The notes under the pieces: generated by a model | The model's database searches: none | Seen by the model: only the letters and a program-made list of their open reading frames with translations | What the model was told of the DNA's origin: nothing | Program-made: the position numbers and the translations under genes | Part shown: piece by piece, positions 1 to 8,513 of the stretch | Layout of the letters: every line of letters begins with the position of its first letter | Position numbering within the stretch: the stretch's first letter is position 1 | Source: CAYFKJ01 sp964528595 | GTDB lineage: Bacteria > Pseudomonadota > Alphaproteobacteria > UBA2966 | Assembly (NCBI GenBank): GCA_964528595.1 | Contig: CAZGTM010000048.1 | Span: 1-25,120 of the forward strand | Length of the DNA stretch: 25,120 bases | Reading direction: 5' to 3'

Positions 1-50
1 GAACAGTACATAGAAAATACGCACTACTGCTTAGAGAGCCGAAAATCGTT

Positions 51-383
51 CTATTTAATACCTGCGCCCTCAAGTTGCGAGGCGATCCTCCCGGACAAAA
101 ATAGGAAGTACATCCGAAAATCGCTGTACAGCGACCAAAATGGATACGTGAACGTTGCGGGCCGGTTCTTTTCGATCAAGAAATGGCCGACCCATGCGAA
201 GCCGTATCCCCCGATCAATGCCCCCAATATTGCCCACGCGTTGCCGGTGAAGATCAATACGGCAAGACAAGCCAGCGCCAGCGTCGTGCCGATGTAATGT
301 AGGGCCCGGCAGTTCGGGTTGCTGTGTTCTCGCAAATAATAGGGCCAAAACTCGGCGTATGACGAAATGCGCTCCTCTGACAT
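51..383 (-). CDS. Mpo1-like (DUF962) membrane protein
   Basis: This 110-residue protein matches the Mpo1-like/DUF962 family in length and motifs. An N-terminal H-x2-P-x2-R-x2-H-x2-G pattern (HSNPNCRALHYIG, near residues 20-32) is followed by a hydrophobic hairpin (about residues 33-66). Then come WVGHFLIEKNRPATF (about 64-78) and a C-terminal SLYSDFRMY segment. Yeast Mpo1 is an Fe(II)-dependent dioxygenase that removes one carbon from 2-hydroxy fatty acids (alpha-oxidation) at the ER membrane, and its conserved histidines bind iron. The equivalent histidines are visible here. The bacterial function is mostly untested, so alpha-oxidation activity is inference. The ATG at 383 is preceded by a weak CGGGA about 8 nt upstream. 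The gene is divergent from merR, and the MerR operator lies about 115 bp upstream of it. Confidence 0.85.
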   Translation of the reverse strand: MSEERISSYAEFWPYYLREHSNPNCRALHYIGTTLALACLAVLIFTGNAWAILGALIGGYGFAWVGHFLIEKNRPATFTYPFWSLYSDFRMYFLFLSGRIASQLEGAGIK

Positions 384-497
384 GTGCTATATCCCGTAAA
401 ATGGTGGTATCGACCAAACAAATAAGCCGGATTTTGGACGCGGCAAACGGATCGGGCCCGAGCGTCATTTTAATCAGCTTTGGGTTTCCGTCGAGGG

Positions 498-521
498 CTT
501 GACGTTAACGTAAACGTCAAG
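498..521. promoter_or_regulatory. MerR (LiuR-type) operator, copy 1
   Basis: This is a perfect inverted repeat, CTTGACGTT-N6-AACGTCAAG. It contains three ACGT cores starting every 6 bp (502, 508, 514). It overlaps the -35 element and spacer of the merR promoter. A nearly identical copy lies in opposite orientation at 23817-23840. Placement next to a MerR-family gene argues for autoregulation. From memory, operators of LiuR-type MerR proteins are also built from ACGT cores of this kind. Confidence 0.85.
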
Positions 522-528
522 CTAAAAT
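499..528 (+). promoter_or_regulatory. Predicted promoter of merR and the downstream fad cluster
   Basis: TTGACG (499-504) and TAAAAT (523-528) are separated by 18 bp. The operator at 498-521 covers the -35 element and nearly all of the spacer, a usual site of action for MerR proteins. Transcription would start near 535, leaving a leader of about 60 nt before the GTG at 594. Confidence 0.65.
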
Positions 529-593
529 CCGACCGCTCGCCTGGATGCGGATCGCCCGCATTCGCCCAGAGATTTTCGAAAGTACGGAACCCG

Positions 594-989
594 GTGACCA
601 ACACATTCGGTATTAGTGAACTTGCGGAAGAGTTCAACGTGACGGCGCGCGCCATCCGCTTTTATGAGGAAAAAGGCCTGATTTCGCCATCGCGCAACGG
701 TCAGGACCGGATTTACAGCCGCCGCGACCGCGGCCGGCTTAAACTCATCCTGCGCGGTAAACGCCTTGGCTTCAGCCTCTCGGATATCCGCGAGATGATC
801 GAGCTTTACGATCACGGCGACGGCCAGGCGGAACAGCTCCGGGTCACGTTTAACAAATGCCGTGAGCGCATGGCCGCACTGGAACAACAGCGAAACGACA
901 TCGACGAAGTCTTTGACGAACTGGCGGCGGCGGCTAATGAGATCGCCAAAATTCTTGACGAAAAGGGCGTTGAGGTCGACGACACCTGA
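594..989 (+). CDS. liuR: MerR-family regulator, LiuR type
   Basis: This 131-residue protein has an N-terminal MerR winged HTH (about residues 5-75; FGISELAEEFNVTARAIRFYEEKGL) followed by SRRDRGRLKLILRGKRLGFS. A dimerisation coiled coil spans about 80-118, and there is no effector domain. There is one cysteine (residue 89), so a metal-sensing role is unlikely. The RIYSRRDR/LKLILRGKRLGFSL signature is what I recall from LiuR, the alphaproteobacterial regulator of branched-chain amino-acid and acyl-CoA catabolism. The GTG at 594 is preferred because an open frame from 480 would run through the operator and promoter, and homology begins at TFGISEL. It is followed by fadH after 80 bp. The likely ligand is an acyl-CoA intermediate, which is an inference from the regulon. 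Confidence 0.9.
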   Translation: MTNTFGISELAEEFNVTARAIRFYEEKGLISPSRNGQDRIYSRRDRGRLKLILRGKRLGFSLSDIREMIELYDHGDGQAEQLRVTFNKCRERMAALEQQRNDIDEVFDELAAAANEIAKILDEKGVEVDDT

Positions 990-1069
990 GGTCGCCAGAG
1001 ACGCCAATAGTATCAACCAAGGTCTGCGACGCGCATACACCAACGTCCGACCCAACAAATGCGGATCGA

Positions 1070-3106
1070 ATGCCGGAAACAACAGCCACCGATTACCCTC
1101 ATATGCTGGCCCCTCTTGATCTGGGCTTCACCACCTTGAAGAACCGGGTGCTGATGGGCTCGATGCACACGGGTCTCGAAGAGGCCCCCAACGGTTTCGA
1201 GCGCATGGGCGAATTTTACGCCGCCCGTGCCCGCGGCGGCGCCGGTTTGATCGTCACCGGCGGCATCGCCCCCGACGAGGCCGGCGGTGCCACGCCTCAT
1301 ATGAGCAAGATGATCAGCGACAAGGACGTCGAGGATCACCGCATCATTACCGAAGCCGTGCACGAGGCCGACGGCACGATCCTCATGCAGATCCTGCATT
1401 CCGGCCGCTACGCATTCCATCCCGGTGCGGTTTCGGCCTCGGCCGTGAAGGCGCCGATCAGTCCCGTGACGCCCATTGAACTGGACGACGAGGGCATCGA
1501 GAACACGATCCAGAGCTTCGTCACCAGCTCCGTCCTCGCCAAAAAAGCTGGGTACGACGGCGTCGAAATCATGGGATCCGAGGGCTACCTCATCAACCAG
1601 TTCATCGTCACGCACACAAACAAGCGCACCGACGAATGGGGCGGCAGTTACGAAAACCGTATCCGTTTCCCGCTGGAGATCGTACGCCGCACGCGGGAGG
1701 CCGTCGGCACCGACTTCATCATCATGTTCCGTCTTTCCATGATCGATCTCGTGAAGGACGGCAGCACCTGGGAAGAGGTCGTTCAACTGGCCAAGGCGCT
1801 GGAAGAAGCTGGCGTAACCATCATCAACACCGGCGTCGGCTGGCACGAAGCCCGCGTGCCGACCATCGCGCACATGGTGCCCCGGGCCGGCTGGACCTGG
1901 GTCACCGGACGTCTGATGGGCGAGGTCAACATTCCCATTATCACCTCCAACCGCATCAATACGCCCGAGACGGCTGAGGAGGTTTTGGCCCGGGGCGATG
2001 CCGACATGGTGTCGCTGGCGCGGCCGTTCCTGGCGGACGCCGAGTTCGTCAACAAGGCCGCAGAGGGCCGGGCCGACGAGATCAACGCCTGCATCGGCTG
2101 CAACCAGGCCTGCCTTGATTTCATATTCCAGGGCCGCATTTGTTCCTGCCTAGTCAATCCCCTGGCCTGCAACGAAACCGAAATCGTCATCGAAAGCGCC
2201 GCCAAGGCGAAAAAGCTCGCTGTCGTCGGCGGCGGCCCGGCCGGGCTCAGCTATGCCGTGACAGCGGCGGAGCGTGGGCATGACGTGACGGTTTACGAAT
2301 CAGCCGACCGCATCGGCGGCCAGTTCAACATGGCCCGGATCATTCCCGGCAAGTCCGATTACGAGGAAACCATCCGCTACTTCGAGGCCCGCCTGGCCGG
2401 CCTTGAGATCGAGGTCAAACTCGGCACCCGCGCCACCGTCGATGATCTGGCCGCGGCCGGTTACGACGAGATCATTCTGGCCACCGGCGTAACGCCGAGG
2501 GCCGTGGAATTGGAGGGTATCGACCACCCGAAGGTGCTATCCTATATCGACGTATTGGAAGGCGGCGCGGAGGTCGGCAAAAGCGTCGCCGTGATCGGCG
2601 CGGGCGGCATCGGTTTCGATGTTTCCGAGTTCCTGGTCGCCAACGGCCATGGGGACGACGCCGAAGCATTCTTCGCCGAGTGGGGCGTCGATACCAAGGC
2701 CGAAACCCGCGGCGGCTTGCTGCCGGACGGACCGGCGCCCGCCAAGCCGGCCCGCGACGTTTATTTGCTGCAGCGCAAGGCCGGAAAGGCCGGCGCGGGC
2801 CTGGGCAAGACCACCGGCTGGGTCCACCGCGCGGCTTTGAAGATGTCGGGCGTCAAGGCGGTGTCCGGCGTCACCTACCGGAAGATCGACGACGATGGTT
2901 TGCATATTTTGGTCGGGGACGAACCCCAGGTTTTGGCCGTCGACAATATCGTCGTCTGCGCCGGCCAGGAACCACAGCGGGAATTGCAAGCCGGCCTTGA
3001 AGCTCAAGGCGTGACGGTACGCCTGATTGGCGGGGCGGATGTCGCCGCCGAGCTGGATGCCCGCCGCGCCATCGAACAAGGAACCAGGCTGGCGGCGGCG
3101 GTCTAA
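1070..3106 (+). CDS. fadH: 2,4-dienoyl-CoA reductase, FadH type (FMN/FAD/4Fe-4S)
   Basis: The 678-residue protein has FadH architecture. An Old Yellow Enzyme-type TIM barrel (about 12-340) is followed by a 4Fe-4S cluster motif with Cys341, Cys344, Cys348 and Cys360. An FAD-binding fold follows (VVGGGPAG near 385-392), then an NAD(P)-binding fold (VAVIGAGGIG near 506-515). Tyr173 (SEGYLINQF) and His259 (GVGWHEAR) correspond to E. coli FadH Tyr166 and His252 with a constant offset of seven, and the cysteines keep that offset. The enzyme reduces 2,4-dienoyl-CoA, formed during beta-oxidation of unsaturated chains, using NADPH. The ATG at 1070 gives an N-terminus about seven residues longer than E. 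coli FadH. An in-frame ATG at 1103 is possible but would trim the conserved start. The ribosome binding site is weak. Confidence 0.92.
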   Translation: MPETTATDYPHMLAPLDLGFTTLKNRVLMGSMHTGLEEAPNGFERMGEFYAARARGGAGLIVTGGIAPDEAGGATPHMSKMISDKDVEDHRIITEAVHEADGTILMQILHSGRYAFHPGAVSASAVKAPISPVTPIELDDEGIENTIQSFVTSSVLAKKAGYDGVEIMGSEGYLINQFIVTHTNKRTDEWGGSYENRIRFPLEIVRRTREAVGTDFIIMFRLSMIDLVKDGSTWEEVVQLAKALEEAGVTIINTGVGWHEARVPTIAHMVPRAGWTWVTGRLMGEVNIPIITSNRINTPETAEEVLARGDADMVSLARPFLADAEFVNKAAEGRADEINACIGCNQACLDFIFQGRICSCLVNPLACNETEIVIESAAKAKKLAVVGGGPAGLSYAVTAAERGHDVTVYESADRIGGQFNMARIIPGKSDYEETIRYFEARLAGLEIEVKLGTRATVDDLAAAGYDEIILATGVTPRAVELEGIDHPKVLSYIDVLEGGAEVGKSVAVIGAGGIGFDVSEFLVANGHGDDAEAFFAEWGVDTKAETRGGLLPDGPAPAKPARDVYLLQRKAGKAGAGLGKTTGWVHRAALKMSGVKAVSGVTYRKIDDDGLHILVGDEPQVLAVDNIVVCAGQEPQRELQAGLEAQGVTVRLIGGADVAAELDARRAIEQGTRLAAAV

Positions 3107-3181
3107 CCGCCGGACGCCACGACGAAAAACAATAAGGCGGCCGCCGATGGGGGCGCCCGCCACACTAGAGGACGAACCGAA

Positions 3182-4318
3182 ATGAAGAACGTTGTCATCG
3201 CGGGCTACACCCGCTCTCCTTTCACTTTTGCCCGCAAGGGCGAGCTCGCCAAAGTCCGGCCCGACGAAACCGCCGCCCAGGTTGTCAAAGGCCTGGTCGA
3301 ACGCTCAGGCGTCAACGCGGATGATCTCGAAGACCTCATCATGGGTTGCGCCTTTCCGGAAGGGGAGCAGGGCTTCAACGCCGGCCGCATGGTCGGGTTT
3401 CTGGCGGGCCTGCCCCAGTCGACCGCCGGCATGACGTTGAACCGCTTCTGCGGCTCCTCCATGCAGTCGATCCACATTGCCGCCGGCGCCATCCAGATGA
3501 ACGCGGGCGACGCCTTCATCGCCGCCGGCATGGAAAGCATGACTCGCGTGCCGATGGCGGGTTTCAATCCGATGCCGCACCCCGGCCTTTATGCCGATCA
3601 GCCCGACAGCTACATCTCGATGGGCGAGACGGCGGAAAACCTCGCCAAGAAGTACGACATCAGCCGGGACGAACAGGAAGCCTTCGCCGTGGAAAGCCAC
3701 AAGAAGGCCGCGGCGGCGCAGGAAGACGGTCGTTTATCAGACGAAATCGTCGCCATCACCGACGGCAATATCCGCGTCGAACAGGACGGCTGCATCCGCG
3801 CCGGCACGACGACGGAAGACCTCGCCGGCCTCGACCCCGCCTTCGACAAGGACGGTTCGGTGACGGCGGGCACCTCCTCGCCGTTGACCGACGGCAGTTC
3901 GGCGACGTTGATCTGCACTGAGGAATACGCCGACGCCAACAGCCTCACCAAGCTGGCCCGCATCAAATCGATCGCCGTTTCGGGCTGCGCGCCCGAGATC
4001 ATGGGCATCGGCCCGGTCGGTGCCACCAATAAGGCTTTAGAGCGCGCCGGTCTCGACATCGGCGACATCGACATCATCGAGCTCAACGAGGCGTTCTCTT
4101 CGCAGGCGCTGGCAGTGATGCGCGAGATCGAAATGGACATGGCCAAGGTCAACCTCGACGGCGGCGCCATTGCCTTGGGCCATCCCCTCGGCGCCACGGG
4201 CGCCCGCATCACCGGTAAGGCGGCGGCGCTCCTCAAACGCGAGGGCAAGGAACTGGCGCTGGCGACGCAATGCATCGGCGGCGGCCAGGGCATTGCCACC
4301 ATTCTCGAAGCCTGCTGA
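3182..4318 (+). CDS. fadA: Thiolase (3-ketoacyl-CoA / acetyl-CoA acyltransferase), FadA type
   Basis: This 378-residue thiolase has all the catalytic positions: nucleophile Cys90 (NRFCGSS), His334 (GHPLGATGA) and Cys364 (CIGGGQG), plus NEAF in the C-terminal half. It cleaves 3-ketoacyl-CoA with CoA to acetyl-CoA, or propionyl-CoA from 2-methyl substrates, and a chain-shortened acyl-CoA. AGAGGA upstream of the ATG is a good ribosome binding site. The gene lies 75 bp after fadH and 14 bp before the FadN-type gene. Thiolase, FadN-type fusion and acyl-CoA dehydrogenase side by side recall the fadN-fadA-fadE operon of Bacillus subtilis, in a different order. Chain-length preference cannot be read from the sequence. 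Confidence 0.93.
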   Translation: MKNVVIAGYTRSPFTFARKGELAKVRPDETAAQVVKGLVERSGVNADDLEDLIMGCAFPEGEQGFNAGRMVGFLAGLPQSTAGMTLNRFCGSSMQSIHIAAGAIQMNAGDAFIAAGMESMTRVPMAGFNPMPHPGLYADQPDSYISMGETAENLAKKYDISRDEQEAFAVESHKKAAAAQEDGRLSDEIVAITDGNIRVEQDGCIRAGTTTEDLAGLDPAFDKDGSVTAGTSSPLTDGSSATLICTEEYADANSLTKLARIKSIAVSGCAPEIMGIGPVGATNKALERAGLDIGDIDIIELNEAFSSQALAVMREIEMDMAKVNLDGGAIALGHPLGATGARITGKAAALLKREGKELALATQCIGGGQGIATILEAC

Positions 4319-4332
4319 CGGGGGCGCGTAAA

Positions 4333-6672
4333 ATGACCGAGATCAATAAGGTCGCCGTCCTCGGCGCCGGCCTGATGGGCAGCGGCATCGCGGCGCACGT
4401 CGCCAATGCCGGCATACCCGTGGTGCTGCTGGATATCGTGCCAGACGGCGCGGAAAATCGGAACGTGTTGGCGGAAGGCGCGGTTCAGCGCCTTTTGAAG
4501 CAGAATCCGGCTCCCCTGATGCACAAGCGCAACGCCAAGCTGATCACCTGCGGCAACCTCGAAGACGACATGGAGGCGATTGCCGACTGCGACTGGATCT
4601 GTGAAGCGGTGCTGGAGCGTCCGGACGTCAAGCACGACGTCTACAAGAAGGTTGACGCGGTGCGGAAGGCGGGCTCCATCGTCACCTCCAATACCTCGAC
4701 CATTCCGCTGGGCACGCTGATCGAAGGCCAGTCTGACGGCTTCATCGCCGACTTCGCCATCACCCACTTCTTCAATCCGCCGCGTTATATGCGGCTGTTG
4801 GAGATCGTCGGCGGCGAAAAAACCCGGCCCGAGGCGGTCGAGGCGCTCGGCCGTTTCGGCGACGTCATGCTGGGCAAGGAAGTTGTGGCTTGCAAAGACA
4901 CGCCGGGCTTCATCGGCAACCGCATCGGTATCTACTGGTCCTACACGGCCATGAGCCAGGCCATCAAGACCGGCCTCACCGTCGAGGAAACCGACGCCAT
5001 CGTCGGCAAGCCCATGGGTATTCCCAAGACCGGTATCTTCGGTCTGGTTGACCTTACCGGCATCGATCTGGCGCCCCACGTCAACGAAAGCATGCTGCGC
5101 CTGCTGCCCGAGACAGACGCCTTCTGCCGCGAGTTCGAGTTGGAAGGCACGTTGGTCAAGCGCTTCACCCAGATGATCGAGGACGGTTACACCGGCCGCA
5201 AGGGCAAGGGTGGGTTCTACCGCCTGGTGCGCGACGGCGCCAAGAAGACCAAGGAAGTGCTCGACGTCGAAACCGGTGAGTACCGCCTGCCTGTCAAGCC
5301 CAAGCTCAAGTCCATCCGCGCCGGCCGCAAAGGCCTCCGCGCCTTGGCCGAATACGACGACAAGGGCGGCAAGTACGCCTGGATTGTGCTCTCCAAGGTA
5401 CTGACCTATGCCGCGTCGCTGGTTGGCGAAATAGCCGACAACATCAACGACATCGACCGCGCCATGAAAACGGGCTACGCCTGGAAGTACGGCCCCTTCG
5501 AACAGATCGACCAGCTGGGCACGGCCTGGTTTGCCGAACGCCTCGAGGCCGAGGGCATCGAGGTCCCCGCCATCATCAAGGCGGCCAACGGCCAGCCCAT
5601 GTACCGCGACAACGGTACCGTGCGGGAACAGATGACCGTTTCCGGCGACTATGCCGAAGTTGCCGTCGACGAAGGCGCCTGGCGTCTTCAGGACAAGAAG
5701 CGCGGCCAGGAACCCATCGCCTCCAACGCCTCGGCGTCGCTGTGGGACATCGGCGATGGCGTTGCCTGCCTCGAGTTCCATTCCAAGATGAACTCCATTG
5801 ACGGCGACATCGCCGCGATGATCCAGAACGCGACAAAACTGCACAAGGACGGCTACAAGGCGTTGATCGTCGGCAACGACGCCGACAACTTCTCGGTCGG
5901 CGCCAATGTCGGCCTGTCGCTCTTTGCCGCCAACACCGCCATGTGGCCGATGATCGAACAAGGCGTGAAGGCCGGACAGGATGCCTATCTTGCGCTCAAG
6001 TACTCGCCGTTCCCGGTTGTTGCGGCACCCGCCGGCATGGCGCTCGGCGGCGGCTGCGAAGTGACGATGCACTGCGATGCGGTGCAGGCTCATGCCGAAA
6101 GCTACATGGGTCTCGTGGAAGTCGGCGTCGGCCTGATCCCCGGTTGGGGCGGCTGCAAGGAAATGGTCATGCGCCACGCCCTCAACAAGAAACGCCCCGG
6201 CGGTCCCATGCCGCCCGTGGCCCAGGCCTTCGAGACCATTTCGACGGCCAAGGTCTCGCGCTCGGCGGCGGAGGCCAAGGAACTGATGTTCCTGCGCCGC
6301 GAGGACGGCATCACGATGAACCGGACCCGTGTGCTGGCCGACGCCAAGGCCAAGGCGTTGTCGTTGGTCGATGGCTACGAAGCGCCGGATCGCGACATCG
6401 AAATCACCCTGCCGGGCGAGACCGGCCGGGTTGCCGTCAAGATGGTGCTGCAGGGTTTCATCGATCAGGGCAAGGCGACCGCCTACGACGGCGTCGTTGG
6501 CAGCCACCTTGCTGAGATTTTGACCGGCGGCGATACCGACATCACCGAAACCGTCACCGAAAAGGACATCATGAAGTTGGAGCGGGAGGCGATCGTTACG
6601 TTGTTGCGCAACGGCAAGACGCTTGACCGTATCACCCACATGCTGGAAACCGGCAAACCGCTCCGCAATTGA
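4333..6672 (+). CDS. fadN: 3-hydroxyacyl-CoA dehydrogenase/enoyl-CoA hydratase fusion, FadN type
   Basis: The 779-residue fusion has its domains in the order dehydrogenase then hydratase, the reverse of FadB/FadJ. The Rossmann motif is GAGLMGSG (11-18). The dehydrogenase pair is His145 (THFFNPP) and Glu157 (LLEIVGG), followed by CKDTPGFIGNR. A duplicated dehydrogenase C-domain extends to about 460. The crotonase domain (about 470-680) has both catalytic glutamates, Glu576 (GGGCEVT) and Glu596 (LVEVGVGLIPGWGG). The enzyme hydrates 2-enoyl-CoA and oxidises 3-hydroxyacyl-CoA with NAD+. I start at the ATG at 4333, which places the Rossmann strand at residue 7. The open frame upstream of it overlaps the thiolase gene. 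The 14-bp gap to fadA indicates co-transcription and probably a functional pair. Confidence 0.93.
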   Translation: MTEINKVAVLGAGLMGSGIAAHVANAGIPVVLLDIVPDGAENRNVLAEGAVQRLLKQNPAPLMHKRNAKLITCGNLEDDMEAIADCDWICEAVLERPDVKHDVYKKVDAVRKAGSIVTSNTSTIPLGTLIEGQSDGFIADFAITHFFNPPRYMRLLEIVGGEKTRPEAVEALGRFGDVMLGKEVVACKDTPGFIGNRIGIYWSYTAMSQAIKTGLTVEETDAIVGKPMGIPKTGIFGLVDLTGIDLAPHVNESMLRLLPETDAFCREFELEGTLVKRFTQMIEDGYTGRKGKGGFYRLVRDGAKKTKEVLDVETGEYRLPVKPKLKSIRAGRKGLRALAEYDDKGGKYAWIVLSKVLTYAASLVGEIADNINDIDRAMKTGYAWKYGPFEQIDQLGTAWFAERLEAEGIEVPAIIKAANGQPMYRDNGTVREQMTVSGDYAEVAVDEGAWRLQDKKRGQEPIASNASASLWDIGDGVACLEFHSKMNSIDGDIAAMIQNATKLHKDGYKALIVGNDADNFSVGANVGLSLFAANTAMWPMIEQGVKAGQDAYLALKYSPFPVVAAPAGMALGGGCEVTMHCDAVQAHAESYMGLVEVGVGLIPGWGGCKEMVMRHALNKKRPGGPMPPVAQAFETISTAKVSRSAAEAKELMFLRREDGITMNRTRVLADAKAKALSLVDGYEAPDRDIEITLPGETGRVAVKMVLQGFIDQGKATAYDGVVGSHLAEILTGGDTDITETVTEKDIMKLEREAIVTLLRNGKTLDRITHMLETGKPLRN

Positions 6673-6694
6673 TCTAACTGGAAGGACCAAAGTC

Positions 6695-8485
6695 ATGCCC
6701 GTTTATGAGGCTCCCACCAGGGACATGCGCTTCGTCATCCACGAGATGATGGAAGTGGACAAATACCAGAACCTGCCCGGCTTCTCCGAGGCCCCGGCCG
6801 ACGTCATCGACGCCATCCTGGAGGAGGGCGCCAAGATCAGCCAGGAGCTGTTGTTCCCGCTCAATCAAGTTGGGCACGAGGAAGGTTGTACCTTCAAAGA
6901 CGGCGAGGTCACCACCCCGACCGGCTTCAAGGAGGCTTTCGAGACCTACCGTGAAGGCGGCTGGATCGGTCTTTCGGGCAACGCAGACCACGGCGGTATG
7001 GGATTGCCGGCCTTCCTCAGCACGGCCATGGGCGAGATGACCTGTTCCGCCAATCTGGCCTTCGAGATGTACTCGGGTCTCACCTCGGGCGCCTGTGCCG
7101 CCATCGACGCCCACGGTTCGGAAGAGCAGAAGAGCTTCTACCTGCCGCGTATGTATTCGGGCGAGTGGACCGGCACGATGAACCTGACGGAGCCCCATTG
7201 CGGCACCGATTTGGGCCAGATGCGCACCAAGGCCGAACCGCAGGACGACGGCACGTATCTGATCTCCGGCACCAAGATTTTCATTTCCGCCGGCAACCAC
7301 GACATGGCCGACAACATCGTTCACCTCGTGTTGGCCAAAATCCCCGGCGGACCTCCGGGCATCAAGGGCGTGAGCCTCTTCATCGTGCCCAAGATCATGC
7401 ATGACGACGACGGAAACCTCGGCGAGCCCAACGGCGTTTCCACCGGCTCCATCGAACACAAGATGGGTATTAACGGCAACGCCACCTGCGTGCTCAACTA
7501 CGACAACGCCGTGGGTTACCTGCTGGGCCGCGAGCACAAGGGCATGCAGGCCATGTTCGTCATGATGAATGCCGCCCGCCTCGGCGTCGGCATGCAGGGC
7601 TTGTCGCTCTCGGAGGTCTCCTATCAGAACGCGGCGCTCTACGCCAACGACCGCCTTCAGGGCCGCAGCCTCAGTGGCGTCAAGGAACCCGAAAAGGCCG
7701 CCGACCCCATCATCGTGCATCCGGATGTGCGGCGCATGCTGATGACCATGCGGGCTTTCAACGAAGGTGCCAGGGCGCTCACAACCTGGACGGCGGTGAA
7801 CCTCGATCTTTCGCGCTTCGATCCCGACGACGATTCGCGTCAGTCGGCGGAGGACCTGGTCTCCCTGATCACCCCGGTGGTCAAGGCGCATATCACCGAT
7901 CTTGGCTATGAGAACGCCAACACCGGCCAGCAGTGCTTCGGCGGTCATGGCTACATTCGCGAACACGGCATGGAGCAGTACGTGCGCGACGCCCGGATCG
8001 CTCAGATCTACGAGGGCGCCAACGGCGTTCAGGCCCTCGACCTGGTGGGCCGCAAAATGCCGGCCCACATGGGCCGCATGCTGCGCGCCTTCTTTCATCC
8101 GGTGGATAACTTCATTCAGGAGAACTCCGGCGACAAGGACCTGGCCGATTTCGTCATGCCGCTGGCCAAGGGCTTCGCACGGCTGCAACAGGCCACCGCC
8201 TGGATCGGCGAACAAGGCCTCAAGGATGTCGAGCAGGCCGCCGCCGGCGCCACCGAGTACCAGCGCATGTTCGGCACCGTGGCGCTCGGTTTCATGTGGG
8301 CCTGGATGGCCAAAGTCGCCCAGGAAAAACTGGCGATCGGGACCGATGAAGCTGAGTTCTATGAGAACAAGCTGATCACCGGCCGCTTCTACATGCAGCG
8401 CGTGATGCCGGATACCTCGTCCCTGCTGGCCAAGATCACGGCGGGCAAGGAAAGCATGATGGCGCTGGATGCGGCGGCGTTTTAG
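6695..8485 (+). CDS. Acyl-CoA dehydrogenase, long FadE/DmdC-like type
   Basis: This 596-residue FAD enzyme is longer than classical 380-residue acyl-CoA dehydrogenases because of a C-terminal extension. That build is seen in the mycobacterial FadE5 and DmdC-like families. TEPHCGTDLG (about 165-174) and SGTKIFIS (191-198) are the flavin-side motifs. The catalytic base is Glu440 in QIYEGANG, the usual MCAD/SCAD position, unlike the three short dehydrogenases of this window. It introduces the trans-2 double bond into acyl-CoA, passing electrons to ETF. GGAAGGA lies just upstream of the ATG at 6695. The neighbours (FadN-type 22 bp upstream) fit a general saturated chain-shortening role. DmdC-like activity on methylthio-acyl-CoA is possible but has no contextual support. 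Confidence 0.92.
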   Translation: MPVYEAPTRDMRFVIHEMMEVDKYQNLPGFSEAPADVIDAILEEGAKISQELLFPLNQVGHEEGCTFKDGEVTTPTGFKEAFETYREGGWIGLSGNADHGGMGLPAFLSTAMGEMTCSANLAFEMYSGLTSGACAAIDAHGSEEQKSFYLPRMYSGEWTGTMNLTEPHCGTDLGQMRTKAEPQDDGTYLISGTKIFISAGNHDMADNIVHLVLAKIPGGPPGIKGVSLFIVPKIMHDDDGNLGEPNGVSTGSIEHKMGINGNATCVLNYDNAVGYLLGREHKGMQAMFVMMNAARLGVGMQGLSLSEVSYQNAALYANDRLQGRSLSGVKEPEKAADPIIVHPDVRRMLMTMRAFNEGARALTTWTAVNLDLSRFDPDDDSRQSAEDLVSLITPVVKAHITDLGYENANTGQQCFGGHGYIREHGMEQYVRDARIAQIYEGANGVQALDLVGRKMPAHMGRMLRAFFHPVDNFIQENSGDKDLADFVMPLAKGFARLQQATAWIGEQGLKDVEQAAAGATEYQRMFGTVALGFMWAWMAKVAQEKLAIGTDEAEFYENKLITGRFYMQRVMPDTSSLLAKITAGKESMMALDAAAF

Positions 8486-8513
8486 ACCGCTCGTCTGTTA
8501 GGGAGTAAACCCG

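Noticed and set aside
1..50. Possible gene at the left edge
   Set aside because: Only 50 bases lie beyond the DUF962 stop, with no frame or terminator I could support.
480..593. N-terminal extension of the MerR regulator from an ATG at 480
   Set aside because: It would make the operator and promoter part of the coding sequence and adds residues without homology. The GTG at 594 fits the family.
3610..6696. A 1028-codon open frame on the minus strand
   Set aside because: It lies antisense to the thiolase and FadN-type genes, which have complete catalytic motifs. Its translation is rich in Gly, Asp, His and Val without any domain, as expected of an antisense frame in GC-rich DNA.
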